Assembly: GCF_900497805.2 (NCBI RefSeq)
Contig: NW_020954576.1
Span: 73,038,247 to 73,102,246, forward strand
Length of the DNA stretch: 64,000 nt
Reading direction: 5' to 3'
Source of the DNA: Vombatus ursinus
Taxonomy: Eukaryota; Chordata; Mammalia; Diprotodontia; Vombatidae
The notes under the pieces are model-generated. The model saw nothing but the letters and a program-made list of their open reading frames with translations. It searched no databases and had not been told where the DNA came from. A program made the translations under genes and the position numbers. Positions 43,290-54,079 of this stretch are shown here, piece after piece (positions within the stretch are counted from its first letter, which is position 1; each line of letters starts with the position of its first letter).

Positions 43290-43960
43290 CTTTTATATAT
43301 AGTTCCTATGTCCATTTAGACCTTATTATGGTACATTGGATGAAATTTCTTCCAGATTGCTTTGCATTTTTACTAGCACCTTTTGTCTAATAGTTAATTC
43401 ACTATCCTAGTAGTTGGATCTTTGGGTTTGTTTAATACTACACAATTATATTCATTTGTATACATATATACGCTTTATACCTCATCTATTCTGATTATCT
43501 TTTCTATATTTTAGCTAATATCAAAGAGTTTAACAATTACCCCTTTGTAGTACAGCTGGGATATGATACTGTTAGGCTTTCTCTCTTTGCATTCTTCTTC
43601 ATTATTTTTCTTTAAAGTCTTGATCTTCTGTTCACCCAGATCTATTTCATTATTATTTTTGTAGCTCTAAAAAGTAACCTTTCAGTAGTTTAATTGGTAT
43701 GGCACTGAATGAGTAATTTAGGTAGTATTGTCATTTTTATATTACTGTCTCAACCATGAACAATTAATCTCTCCAATTATTTAGGTCTCTCTATATCTGT
43801 AATGAGTGTTAGATAGTCAAACTAATGAAAGGTACTGTATGTGCCTTTGTAGCCAAATTTCCAGATATTTCAGACATTCTTTAGTTGTTGCAAATGAAAT
43901 TTCACTATCTAGTAGATGGCATTTTAAACAATAATTAAAAAGTGCCAGATATCTCTTTAA
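43290..43960 (-). mobile_element. Old L1 ORF2 fragment, reverse
   Basis: TTAATTGGTATGGCACTGAA then GTAATTTAGGTAGTATTGTC is the reverse of the L1 ORF2 thumb region that reads as IPI/LTKFNS-type in other copies. Flanked by AT-rich decayed L1. Confidence 0.65.
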
Positions 43961-44029
43961 TTAAATTTATAAGGATACAAATGAGAGGGAGAAGATATTA
44001 GACAGTGAGGAAACAGATGAACTTGACTT

Positions 44030-44205
44030 CAATAAATACACAATGGAAAAAACACCACTAAATTTGTAGTTAAGAAGACAAGTTAAAATCCAGGCACTGT
44101 CACTAACTACATGTGTGACTTTGAATAATCCACTTACCATCTCTTAGCCTCAATTTCCTTATCTGTAAAATAAGAACTAAAATTCTTTAACTACAAGACT
44201 AAACT
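44030..44205 (+). mobile_element. MIR
   Basis: AAATCCAGGCACTGTCACTA, CTACATGTGTGACTTTGAAT and CAATTTCCTTATCTGTAAAA. Confidence 0.8.
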
Positions 44206-44309
44206 CTTTGTACTATACCATGTTACTACCTCTTCCTTCACATATTATGATTTCTAACTGCCTTAAACATACCCTTTCCCTCTCCCACTTGCCCCTGGTA
44301 CCATTTCCT

Positions 44310-44395
44310 ATGGGTGCATGTATATATGTAGGTCTACGTGTATGCATATATATGTGTATACACGCATCTATATAGAGATGTAGATATAGATATGA
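44310..44395. repeat. AT-rich TATATGTA-type microsatellite
   Basis: Imperfect TATA, TGTA and CATA units. A 71-codon reverse frame here is an artefact of it. Confidence 0.8.
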
Positions 44396-45235
44396 TGAGA
44401 ATCCCATAACACATTTCAAAACCTTCAACCTGAAACTTGAACCTGGAGTCTTATACCAACATACTTAGTCCAATGTCTCTAGGAGGCAGGCTTAGGTTAA
44501 TGCCAAACAATGTCAGTGTTTGTCTAACTAAGCATTTTATGACAGAATAGTGGTTTCTGATTACTTGCTAGTGCAGCTATCTAGATAAAATCTGCATAAA
44601 GATAATTTAATGAGTTGGCTTCTCTGAAGGAATAAGCATCTGGACTCACTCTCCCACCCGCTGAATGCCTGAATGCAGCATTTTGTTCTGAAGTATAGCA
44701 TATCCAGATGGCAGCTCTTCATTCTCGTGGACTGAGCCCAGCACCTGAATCAGCCCCACCTTATGTTCAAAGCCACAACTTCTCTGATGCAGACCTGGTA
44801 GGAGAGGGCTTGGCCTCTGTTAGCATGGGCCTAGAGAGGCCTGATGAACTGAGATAAGTGCTGAGAATCAGGCCTGAGAGATCCTTAGGATCAGCAGGGA
44901 AGGCAGTAGTGGGAAGTTAATTTATTGCAGATCTCAAAAAACATTTTGTTATATCATACTCTAGGGAAATTTCAAGGGTTTTGTAAACTATAAATTGCTA
45001 CATCAATATGGAGTTTATTATCATTGATATCATTATTCCTAAGAGGTAGATTGAGCACAGGGAGATAATCCAAATTGAAAAACTGGACTGAGAGAGGCTC
45101 TTCTCAGTAAAGATGCTTAATACCAGGTGTTACATGAGTACCAATAGATTTACATCATAACCTACCCCATCCTCAAGTAGCAAAAACAACTGATAATACA
45201 TCAGATAAATGTATCAGCATCTGATAAAGATCTTC
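44396..45235. other. Unassigned, no feature seen
   Basis: Unique-looking. 44640-44900 is the most GC-balanced stretch nearby but has no open frame or splice-like structure I would defend. Confidence 0.5.
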
Positions 45236-45378
45236 TTTCTATACTTCTCTCTTGCCTCTATTTCCCCTCTCCTCCTCCTCTCCTTCCTTTACCCTCTCCC
45301 ACTCCCCTTATCTCTCTTTCCCCCCTCCCTTGCATCCTCTCTTTCTCCATCCTCTGCCCCAATCCCTAGCCACACACG
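45236..45378. repeat. Polypyrimidine CT-rich tract
   Basis: About 140 bases almost entirely C and T with CTCCTC and CCCTCT units. Could adopt non-B DNA. The 67-codon forward frame is low complexity. Confidence 0.9.
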
Positions 45379-46989
45379 TCCCATAGTGAACCAGAGTTCC
45401 AGTGAAATGTAGAAATACTAAGCATGCATGTAATTGTTGACTACACACAGCTCTGGCCAATAGATCAATGATTTCACCCTTTCTAAATTATAGTTCTTTC
45501 TTTTACTCTACTTCCTCCATCAATTTCTGATTACCTCTTGAATTCACAATCAACTGCATAACCTGTTGACGTGGTAGCACACCTTATTGCTCATTTATAT
45601 ATTCCTATACATGACTGTGCACTTGAAGTTCTAACCTCACTCTCTACCCCCTTCATCTCCTCCAAAGCCAGGGCCAATATAATGATACATTTGCTTATTG
45701 AGCTGAAATATTGAATTATTGGAATAATTGGATAGAGGATCACAAATCTTTCCTTCCCCTCTGACCCTAGATAAGTCCCTACTTAGGACAAATGAGAGTA
45801 TACCTTTCCTCTTCCCTCTGGAACTATACCTTAGCGAGATAAGTAACCACTGCCTATTCCTTAACAATATTCCCTCATATGCCTACTCCAGCTCCTTAAA
45901 ATCTTCCCCAAAACCACACTTTCCCCCTTCCTTTCCAACAGTAATTATATCTAAATAAAGTCCTGACAGTGGTTACTAGATCCTAACACTGTGCTCAACG
46001 GCTGCAATGAAGGCTGTAGGCTTCAGCAGGCAATGACACTAACTCGGGTTTTCTATGACTAGGATTCTGTTCATCAAGATGTTAGCTCTAGGATCCTGCC
46101 TATTTCACATAGAAAGACAATAAAATTAAGACACTATTTTTAAGCCTTTCAGCCCTTACTCCCCTATAGGTCTAGAAGTAATGATGGACATCATCTCATA
46201 GTACTAATGTAACCTAATTCTCCCTTATCTATTATGTTTATTAAGCAACATTTCATTCTCTCATTCCTAAGACACTCATAAGCTTCACCAGTCCCCTACT
46301 TTCTCCCAAATGTCTGTATATCATCAGTTCTGGGTGTACCAACAAAGTAATTATTTGTTAACCAGTAAATGTGTTATATACCTAATATTTATCTTCATGC
46401 AGTCATTAACATGTAATACACCTTCCCTCTGCATAGACCCTTCCCAGTCAATGGCCAGTCAGCGGCTTGATATTCATCTTTGAGTTTAAAGCTAGGTTCT
46501 GTTGCCCTTTATTTCTTGGCAGTAACTACAATTCTTCATTATTATCTTTTTTCTTCTACCTTTTTCTAGTACATTCCATTTTCCATATAACTAGACACCA
46601 ATCCTTAGAATGGAGCCACATCACCTACAAAACATGGATTAGAGAAGGAATAGAAATACACTTCTCACTGCTTCCCTTAAACCATTATGTACAATGTTAG
46701 ATTTTCTGTCCTTGGTTCTGAGCTAGTTCTGGCCCAAGGTTATTTCAATCACATGTTTACCCCCTTGACCACCATAAAATGATCTGTTCACCTTACAAGG
46801 AGCCAGGAAGTGCTAAAAGTTGTCATGTATAGTGAGGGTAATGTCACTGGATGGGTAGTATGGACTGGTTTCTACTTTTACTGTTCAGTGAAAATCTATA
46901 GCAGAAGATTGAGCCCTATGGAGATTTTCTATTCTACCACCCACTGCCCTAAAATAAAGTACTTTGCTAACAGTTGTCTGCTTCCTCCT
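45379..46989. other. Unassigned 1.6-kb stretch
   Basis: No repeat recognised. Short open frames at 45637-45958 (both strands) and 46467-46700 show no protein family features. Confidence 0.5.
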
Positions 46990-47165
46990 GCTGAGCAAGT
47001 TCAGGCCTTGGTTTCCTCTTCTTTAAAAAGAGAGAAAACAGACTGGATAAACACAAGACCCCTCCAGCTCTAAATCTATGCAATATTGTAGTGTAGAAAT
47101 TCTTTTAGATGGCAACTGAAGTGCTCTCAAACTTTAAAATTCCATGAGCTTATAATCCTATGACC
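46990..47165 (+). mobile_element. MIR-like SINE with L3/CR1-type tail
   Basis: CTTGGTTTCCTCTTCTTTAA, GACCCCTCCAGCTCTAAATC and AAAATTCCATGAGCTTATAA. This joins a MIR core to a CR1-like end. Confidence 0.5.
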
Positions 47166-47617
47166 TTGGGTATGTGTGTTGGGGGCCTTTAGAAATACAA
47201 CATTAACCCCTTTATCTAAGGAGCCATTTAACATCCCAGCAGCCATAGACCTTTATTTAGGGATATTTCTAAATCTCTTTGAAACAGAAAGGCCTAAGGA
47301 ACACAGTGAGAATTTGGTTTTATTTTTAGCATCTCCTGTATTCACTTAACAGGGTAATATAGAGCAAAGGAAACACAGAAACTAGATGACATAGGGAAGA
47401 ATTCCATTTAGATTGTGAATGAGATGAAGTCTCTGAGATAAGATGCATAAAAAACTATTTCATGGAAGAGCTACAGGGAGAGAAATGCTTACAGGTTGTG
47501 AAAAATTGGATGGAGATGAAGAATCCATATAGGCTTCTGAAGACAAGGACCAGATGTCAGAGCCAAATAGGGGTGAAGATTTACAACAGGGTGTGAGAGG
47601 AAGAAGAAAGGCAGCAT
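47166..47617. other. Unassigned, no feature seen
   Basis: No repeat or gene recognised. Confidence 0.5.
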
Positions 47618-47872
47618 GGCATAGTCTTATAATTATAAATTATATCCCTGATATTGAAGCTAGGATGTTGAATCCCTGATGTTGAAGCTAGGAAAACCTG
47701 GTTTCAAAACTACTGGCTTTATGACCCTGGGCATGTTACTTAATCTTTCAATACTCTGGGCAACTCCCTAAGACTACAAATTACAGAAAAGATGCTGACC
47801 TGCCTTGATTGGTAAAGTATTTTTTTTGCCAAGGAGTTGTCTATGCCAATGAAACCATGGGTCAAGTAGTTA
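47618..47872 (+). mobile_element. tRNA-derived SINE with ACTCCCTAAGAC-class tail
   Basis: Head with GCATGGCATAGTC, GGCTTTATGACCCTGGGCAT, then tail CAACTCCCTAAGACTACAAA, GCTGACCTGCCTTGATTGG and TATGCCAATGAAACCATGGG. The head contains a small tandem duplication (ATCCCTGATATTGAAGCTAG and ATCCCTGATGTTGAAGCTAG). Confidence 0.75.
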
Positions 47873-48702
47873 TCTCTACCCATGAGAAAAATAACACAAA
47901 GCCAAAGCTAGTGCCAATACCAGAGATAGTATGGTAAGTACAGTACATGGTAAGTAAATGCAGTAGGTACAGCAAGAGACAAGGGTCAGGACTGAGCTGC
48001 ATTCCAAGGTCTAGAATTGACTTATGCCTTTATCACCTCCCTCCTCTCTATCTACATGAATCCTATCTACTTCTAAAGATCTAGCTTTTATTCTACTTTA
48101 TCCATGAAACTTACCACAGCTGCTAAAATCCAACTGATCTATCCCATGAACAACAATGATCATTGGTTATGCCATTCATTTTGGCCTTCATATTATATTG
48201 TTGCATTATTTTTAATCTGGACCCCTTGATTTGGTCCCCTTTTTAGCAAAACCTTAGCCCATGGTACTACTGGGATAATTGACTTCTCAGATCTATAGCT
48301 TACAAGCTCTCATGGATGCTTCTTTTACCTGACTAAAACCAAATAGCCATGAATTTAAGGACACCTAATGAAATCCTTAACCACTGAAATATACACTCAA
48401 AAACAGGGAAATTAATCAGGTACTAAAAACTCTTTTATTCCTTCCCAAATGATATCTGCCTCTACATGTATCCAATTTCTCTTATCCCATAATTAACCAC
48501 TACCTCCCCAGCACAACCAAAGGAAAATATACCAATCTCACAGAAATCTACTAGGTAAACTCAAAGTTTTAGGATGAACTGAGTTTCTTTGCATAGAAAC
48601 CCACTAATTGCCAAAAACCAGACAAGTCTTGAATTCTTCTCTAGAGATAGGAACCAAAAAAGATCCCAGAGCATAGGATGCAGTTATTATACTCTTCTTG
48701 TC
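47873..48702. other. Unassigned, no feature seen
   Basis: No repeat or gene recognised. Confidence 0.5.
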
Positions 48703-48885
48703 CAGGGTGGGGAACGTGCAGAGTCGGGGTCTCATGTGGCCCTCTAGGTCCTCAGGTGTGGCTCTTTGACTCAATCCAAACCTCACAGAACAAATCCCCT
48801 TAATAAAAGGATTTGTTCTGTAAAACTTGGACTCAGTCAAAAGGCTGCACCCAAGGACCTAGAAGACCACAGGTTCCCCACCCTC
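48703..48885. mobile_element. Palindromic hAT-type MITE
   Basis: Ends CAGGGTGGGGAAC and GTTCCCCACCCTC are inverted. The two halves pair along nearly their whole length: CCTCTAGGTCCT with AGGACCTAGAAG, TTTGACTCAATCCAA with TTGGACTCAGTCAAA, ACAGAACAAATCC with GGATTTGTTCTGT. About 183 bp with no coding capacity. hAT is inferred from the CAG-type end. The 8-bp TSD is not clear. Confidence 0.8.
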
Positions 48886-49089
48886 TTCCCAGATAACTCC
48901 CAAATTTCTCTAATATCACTTGACTAGTTTGTGAGATCATCACAGTTGGCCAAAATTCCCAATCTGAAGACAATGGCACTGATGAAATGGACCTCCATGG
49001 TCCATTCTCGATTATCTATTTATCTCGATTATCTATTCTTTTCAGAAAGAGAACACAGCAATTGAACTAGCACATATTAAGATCATAGG
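48886..49089. other. Unassigned, no feature seen
   Basis: Contains the short tandem TCTCGATTATCTATT twice (49006-49040). Confidence 0.5.
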
Positions 49090-49308
49090 AGTATAGAGTT
49101 ACGTTATTGTTGTTCAATTGGGTCCAACTCTTTGTGACCCCATTTGGGGTTTTCTTGGCAAAGATACTGTATTGATTCACCATTTCCTTTTCCAGCTCAT
49201 TTTACAGATGAAGAAACTGAGGTAAATAGGGTTAAGTGACTTGCCTAGGGTCTACACACAGTTGGCAAGTGTCTGAGGCCAGATTTAAACTCAAGATGAG
49301 TCTTCCTG
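49090..49308 (-). mobile_element. MAR1-type SINE, reverse, 5' end missing
   Basis: RTE-like tail (TTATTGTTGTTCAATTGGGT, CCCCATTTGGGGTTTTCTTG), middle (GGGTTAAGTGACTTGCCTAG) and GATGAGTCTTCCTG, where it stops before the tRNA-like head and runs directly into L1. Confidence 0.9.
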
Positions 49309-49412
49309 TAATTTGGAATTATGCCCAAAGGGCTATAAAATTATGCATACCCTCTGACCTACCAATACCATTTCTAGGTCTGTATCCCATAGATCAGTTC
49401 CCTCTCACCTTC
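49309..49412 (+). mobile_element. L1 ORF2 C-terminal fragment
   Basis: TTTGGAATTATGCCCAAAGG, GCATACCCTCTGACCTACCA and ATTTCTAGGTCTGTATCCCA. In frame it reads VIWNYAQRAIKLCIPSDLPI, the L1 ORF2 end. No L1 sequence on either side. Confidence 0.85.
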
Positions 49413-50049
49413 CTGATTGTGTTAGCACAAATAACATAGGGTTTAAAGTCTGTTGGTTGTCAGCAAAATTTACAGAAGAAAATTTATGTTCATTTATATA
49501 CTTAAGGGTTTTTAAACTATAAATATCCATTGTGTTCATGTCTATTATGGATAATTAGGCCAAGTCTGGAAGCTTGAAAAAAACGTCAAAGTGAAAATGA
49601 CACTAACCAAGGCTAATGATGAAACATACATAGATTAGAAAGAAGTCTGGCCAAATTAGAAATAATGAATTTGAAAACAAAGTAGTATTTTTTAAAAGAA
49701 GAAACATGATAAACTGAAGTAACTCCTCCAAATTCTGACTGGGGCAGGACACTAAATGAGGTTTATTTTCAAGATTAGTCTTAGTAATAGACTAACTGGG
49801 TCATTTCCAGGGACTTCCTACCCTTCCCTCAAAATTCTCAATGACCATTTGCTAACACCTAAAAAGTCGTAATCATGACACTTCAGAGTTGGAGAAGACA
49901 TCAAAGGCTATTGAACTCAATCTGTACCTAAAAGAGTAAGCTTACTTTCAGCAGAGGTCTTCAGATATGTGAAAGATTTCTCTTGGTACAAAATGTTAGA
50001 TGATCTTGATTTGCTTCATATTGACCAGCTGACCACCAATCATTTTCAA
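49413..50049. other. Unassigned, no feature seen
   Basis: No repeat or gene recognised. Confidence 0.5.
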
Positions 50050-50460
50050 AAAAAAAAAAAAAGATTTTATTGGTATCTTTTGTTTTTAAATCCCCTAGAT
50101 TATCCATGAGTCTCATCTCTCCCTCTCAGAGAGTTTCCCTTATAAGAAATTTTTAAAAGAAAAAGAGAAAAGAGAAAAAAAGTCAGTAAATCTTATCAAT
50201 ATATTGGGGGGGCACTCTTAAAGAGGACTAGGATGTCATCACCACATTGGGGTCAAGGTTCAGTGTGTCCAACTGTGGCTGATCAGACACAATATGAGCT
50301 TGGAAGGTTCTACCACAGGTCAGGCATAAATAGTCCATATGAACATTTGGAGTGGAGATGTCTCTGAATTTGTGCATTTCATATTTCTTCTGAGCTACTG
50401 CAATTCTGCTTTGGCCATAAAGCACAGCACCTTCTTTGATTTATCTTAGGAAGATTCTGA
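50050..50460 (-). mobile_element. 3' end of a zinc-finger-ending LINE
   Basis: Reverse strand: ORF2 C-terminus (50425-50228; VAQKKYEMHKFRDISTPNVH, YLCLTCGRTFQAHI), then a purine-rich 3' UTR with GAAACTCTCTGAGAGGGAG, an AATAAAATC signal (about 50065-50072) and a long A run (50047-50062). The nucleotides after the C-x2-C pair suggest an ancestral C-x2-C...H...H finger as the last codons. 5'-truncated. Clade not assigned. Confidence 0.65.
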
Positions 50461-50964
50461 AGATCACTTGACAAGAAAAGGTACTGGACACTAAGGTCTT
50501 TTCTCAAGCTGAACTGCCAAGCATTGAACCAGTTCTATATATTAGAGTCTTTTATCTATCTGTGCATGTGCTCTTGTTCAGAACTCAATCCTCATTTATC
50601 TCTTATGTTCCAGTATCCCTTATTTTCTAGTTTCATAACTCCGCTATGCTGTTTAATCGTAAGACTGACTTTTCTTATGGTCTGAGAATTAAAAAAAAAG
50701 TCTTTGCCTCAGCATCAACTACAACGACCTTAGGAGGCACTGATTTTGGTCTTCATTCCAAGTTGAAAGTGAAAGTCAGGGCTATTCCTCAGTTGATTCA
50801 CTTCTTTTTCATTGATTTCTGTTCTTAGAAATGACATTTTGTGGGGTTTTTTTATTTTAAACTTAACAAAGGAAAAGATTTCAAAATAAAAGAAAACAAG
50901 AAATATTACATAAAGAACTGTGAATTCTGTGAACTTCTAATTCTAGTTGAGGTGGTAACACTAA
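50461..50964. other. Unassigned, no feature seen
   Basis: No repeat or gene recognised. Confidence 0.5.
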
Positions 50965-51440
50965 CTACTCTTCTACAGTCACCCAAGTTTGAAACCTTGG
51001 TATTTATTACTCTTGTCCACTCAGTTCACTCAACATATCTAATCAATTGTCCAATCTTGTTATTAACACCTACACTTTTTCTCTTTCATACATTCCCTTT
51101 TCTCCCCTCACACAACAACCTCCTTAGCTCAAATGTCATCACTCCTTGCATGAACTATTAAAATAGCATTCTAATTGGTATCCTTGCCACAAGTCTCTTC
51201 CCACTCCATGCGGTCCTCTATACACAGAAAATCCAAAGTGATTTTCTTAAAGAGCAGGTCTGACCATGTCACCTCCCTACTCAACATATTCCAGTGGCTC
51301 CCTACTTCAGGGGCCCAATAAAAATAACTATCTGGTATTTAAAGATCTTCCCAACATGGCTGCTGCTTACTTTTTAGACTTCTTCTACATTATTCCTCTC
51401 TATGATCTCTACGCTACCGACATACATGACTACCTGCGGA
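50965..51440 (+). mobile_element. L2 ORF2 end and 3' UTR
   Basis: AGCAGGTCTGACCATGTCAC, CAGTGGCTCCCTACTTCAGG and CTACATTATTCCTCTCTATG fit L2 ORF2 C-terminal codons. Decayed. Confidence 0.7.
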
Positions 51441-51479
51441 GCCAACTCATCTGGGCTTGCAAGAGCCTTTTAGATTTTC

Positions 51480-51656
51480 AGCATGAACATTAACACTTTG
51501 GAAACTGGCAAACATGAACTATTGTTTTGTTGACTGTCTCATTTAAGAAAGGGATGGAGAAAATGTTGATAATGCAAATGCAACTTAAAAGTATGTCATG
51601 AGTATATTTTTTTTGAAAGCCAGTTGTTAAATATTTACCAGCACACTCCTGAACTT
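51480..51656. mobile_element. hAT-like MITE, copy 1
   Basis: Shares ACATTAACACTTTGGAAACT, ATTGTTTTGTTGACTGTCTC and GCCAGTTGTTAAATATTTAC plus CAGCACACTCCTG with 54290-54497. The terminal CAGGAGTGTGCTGG (reverse) looks like a hAT end. Confidence 0.6.
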
Positions 51657-51737
51657 CTATTTCTAAGCCTTTGAAATGGCTGTTCTTGGGCCTCAAACAC
51701 TCTTATGATACACCACTGGTGCTTTAATTCTCCACTT

Positions 51738-51992
51738 TTTTTGTTCAGTTATTTGAGTCAGTCCAACTTTTCATGACTCCATTTGGGGTTTTCTTGGCAG
51801 GGATATTGGAGTGTTTGCCATTTCCTTTACCAGCACATATTACAGATGAGGAAACTGAGTCAATTAAGTTTAAGTGACTTGCCCAGACTCACACAGCTAG
51901 CAAATGTATGAGGCTGGATTTGAACTCAGGAAGATGAGTCTTTCTGACTCCAGGCCCTGCATTTTATCCACTGTACCACCTAGCTGCCCCCT
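51738..51992 (-). mobile_element. MAR1-type SINE, reverse, near full length
   Basis: CTCCATTTGGGGTTTTCTTG, TTAAGTGACTTGCCCAGACT, GGATTTGAACTCAGGAAGAT and CACTGTACCACCTAGCTGCC. Confidence 0.93.
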
Positions 51993-52009
51993 TGAATGCC
52001 TAGTTTTCT

Positions 52010-52235
52010 TTAGAGCTTATCATAAGCATTCCCTTCTGTATGTGATCTTTCCTGTTTACTCCCAGCAATTAGTGCCTTCTCAACCAAGGTTACCTTTTAT
52101 TTCTGTTGTATATTGTCTACATTGGAATGTAAACTCCTTGAGAACAATTTCTTTTTCTTTCATCTTGTAACCCCAGTGCTTAGCATGATGCCTGGCACCT
52201 GGTAAGTTGTTAATAAGTGCTTGACTGATTGAAGT
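52010..52235 (+). mobile_element. L2 3' end
   Basis: GGAATGTAAACTCCTTGAGA, AACCCCAGTGCTTAGCATGA and GTTAATAAGTGCTTGACTGA. Confidence 0.85.
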
Positions 52236-52244
52236 TTTTAAAGT

Positions 52245-52258
52245 TATTTCTGTGTGGG

Positions 52259-52303
<45 letters not shown>

Positions 52304-52325
52304 AAATACACATATATGTATATAA
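52245..52325. repeat. TA and TGTA microsatellite
   Basis: About 13 TA units at 52265-52290 followed by TGTA and CATA units. Confidence 0.95.
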
Positions 52326-52369
52326 TTTAATAGGATAGCAAAAACATTAAATTTGTTTTTATCCCCTTC

Positions 52370-52985
52370 TGCACTTTTTTTCTGTGCACTAAAATGTTTT
52401 ATTTATGATCTTTTTTGCAAACCTATTACTACTCATTAACATACTGCCTCAGAATAAAAGCCCTCCCTTGGAACAAATATGCATAAACCAGTAAAATGAA
52501 TCAATACTATTTCTAAGAATGCATATCACTTTCCATATCCACATTCCCTTACTTCTTTTGTCAAGGAGTCAGAGGTATATGCCATCATTAATCTTTTGAC
52601 ATCCTATTGTACTACTCTGGTTAGAGTTCTGAGATTTTTCAAAGCAGTTTTCCTTTATGCTGTTGTTGTAGTATAAATTATTTCCGTGTCCTGCTCTTTT
52701 CACTCTGAAATAGTTTACATACATCTTCTGATGTTTTCTAAATGTACCATAGGCATCGCCTCTTATGATGTATTCATATCGCACAATTTATTCAGACACT
52801 GACCAATTAATAAAAGCATTTATTTTGTTCCTTTTCTCTCTTGGTTTGCTTGGTTTTGTTACTACAAAAACTGTTGCTCTAAATGTTTTTGTACACATAG
52901 GGCCATTCTCTTTATCCCTGATAGGCTTGGGTTAGATGTCTTATACCAGTATCACTGGGTTTGATTTATTTCTTCATGTTAAAAG
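52370..52985 (-). mobile_element. LINE (L1-like) 3' region, reverse
   Basis: AACAAATATGCATAAACCAG, CTCTGGTTAGAGTTCTGAGA, TTTTCACTCTGAAATAGTTT and GTTTTTGTACACATAGGGCC follow, in reverse, the 3' part of a marsupial L1-type element related to 1-205. Diverged. Confidence 0.5.
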
Positions 52986-53275
52986 AACTGATTCTCCTTC
53001 CTTACTTTCACTTCTTAGAATCATTAACACCCTTTAAGGCTCAGCTCAAATGTTCCTTCTTTCTGTACATGATGCCTTTTCTAATCCCAGTTTTTGTTTT
53101 TTGCCATCTACTCCTCTTATTACTTTTTTATATATTTTGTGTTTTCTTGTCTATGTGCATAGTATTTCCCCTAAGCATAATGTAATCACTTTGAGGCCAG
53201 GGATTTCATACTCTAGAGCAATGCCTGGCACACCATAGATGCTCAATAAATTCCTGTTGAATTGAATTAAGTGAA
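52986..53275 (+). mobile_element. L2 3' end
   Basis: TTAAGGCTCAGCTCAAATGT, CATGATGCCTTTTCTAATCC, TCACTTTGAGGCCAGGGATT and GCTCAATAAATTCCTGTTGA. Confidence 0.85.
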
Positions 53276-53911
53276 AGTTCAGGTGCATAAAAAGTGAAAT
53301 TCCATCAATGTGCTATCTGATTACTGCCAAAGATGCTCTCAACACTAGGGGCTCATCCTGTTAAGCAAAGCAAATCATAGTGTCTTTGGATTTTTGCTTT
53401 CAGACTCTCCCAAGTCTAAATTGATATTTTTCAATAGAATCTACTCTTAGCCCCAGATTACTTTAATATTACTTTACTTTAATTCATATTTCCCTCAAAA
53501 GGTCACAGAATACTGGGAAAAGAACTCAAATGATTCAGTCAGGGCCCAACTTAAAGATCTTCCTCACAGGAAGTTAATAAAGGGGTAGGTGCTGCTAACA
53601 ATCAGCAAAGGACTACCTACATTTTCAGAGGCTTTTAAGCTCTGAATCTTTTCTCATCAACCTCTGTGAATTCCCTAAAGTATGTGGCTATTCTGGTAAC
53701 CAACTCCTCTCAAGCCTTTCAGCCTGCCGTAAGGTCAAATTCATTAGCTGCTTCATATGCATGTTGAGTCATGCTCTAGCAATGGATTCCAGGAATCACT
53801 CGTCTGGCCAAGAATCAATTCACCTCTGAGATGTTATTTTACCGTGGTTAGATTTTTATGAAAGCTGAAACATGCTAAGTGCAATCTAACATACATAATT
53901 GGGTTTCCACA
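53276..53911. other. Unassigned, no feature seen
   Basis: Unique-looking 0.6 kb. No open frame of note. Confidence 0.5.
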
Positions 53912-54070
53912 GGAGGCAATGTGGTTTATCAGAAAGAGCACTCATCCGAGCTAGAAATCAAGGAGAACAAGGTTTTTTCTCTGCTGGACCATCATCATTT
54001 TGATTGAGGTAAGTCACATCATCTCTCTGAGAAGACGTCACTTCATCAATAAAACAAATGTGAGAAAATG
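53912..54070 (+). mobile_element. MIR3
   Basis: GGAGGCAATGTGGTTTATCA, AGAAAGAGCACTCATCCGAG and GAGGTAAGTCACATCATCTC. Confidence 0.6.
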
Positions 54071-54079
54071 GAAGCATGT

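Noticed and set aside
44640-44900. GC-balanced stretch considered as a possible exon
   Set aside because: No open frame with protein-like composition and no convincing splice-site pair.
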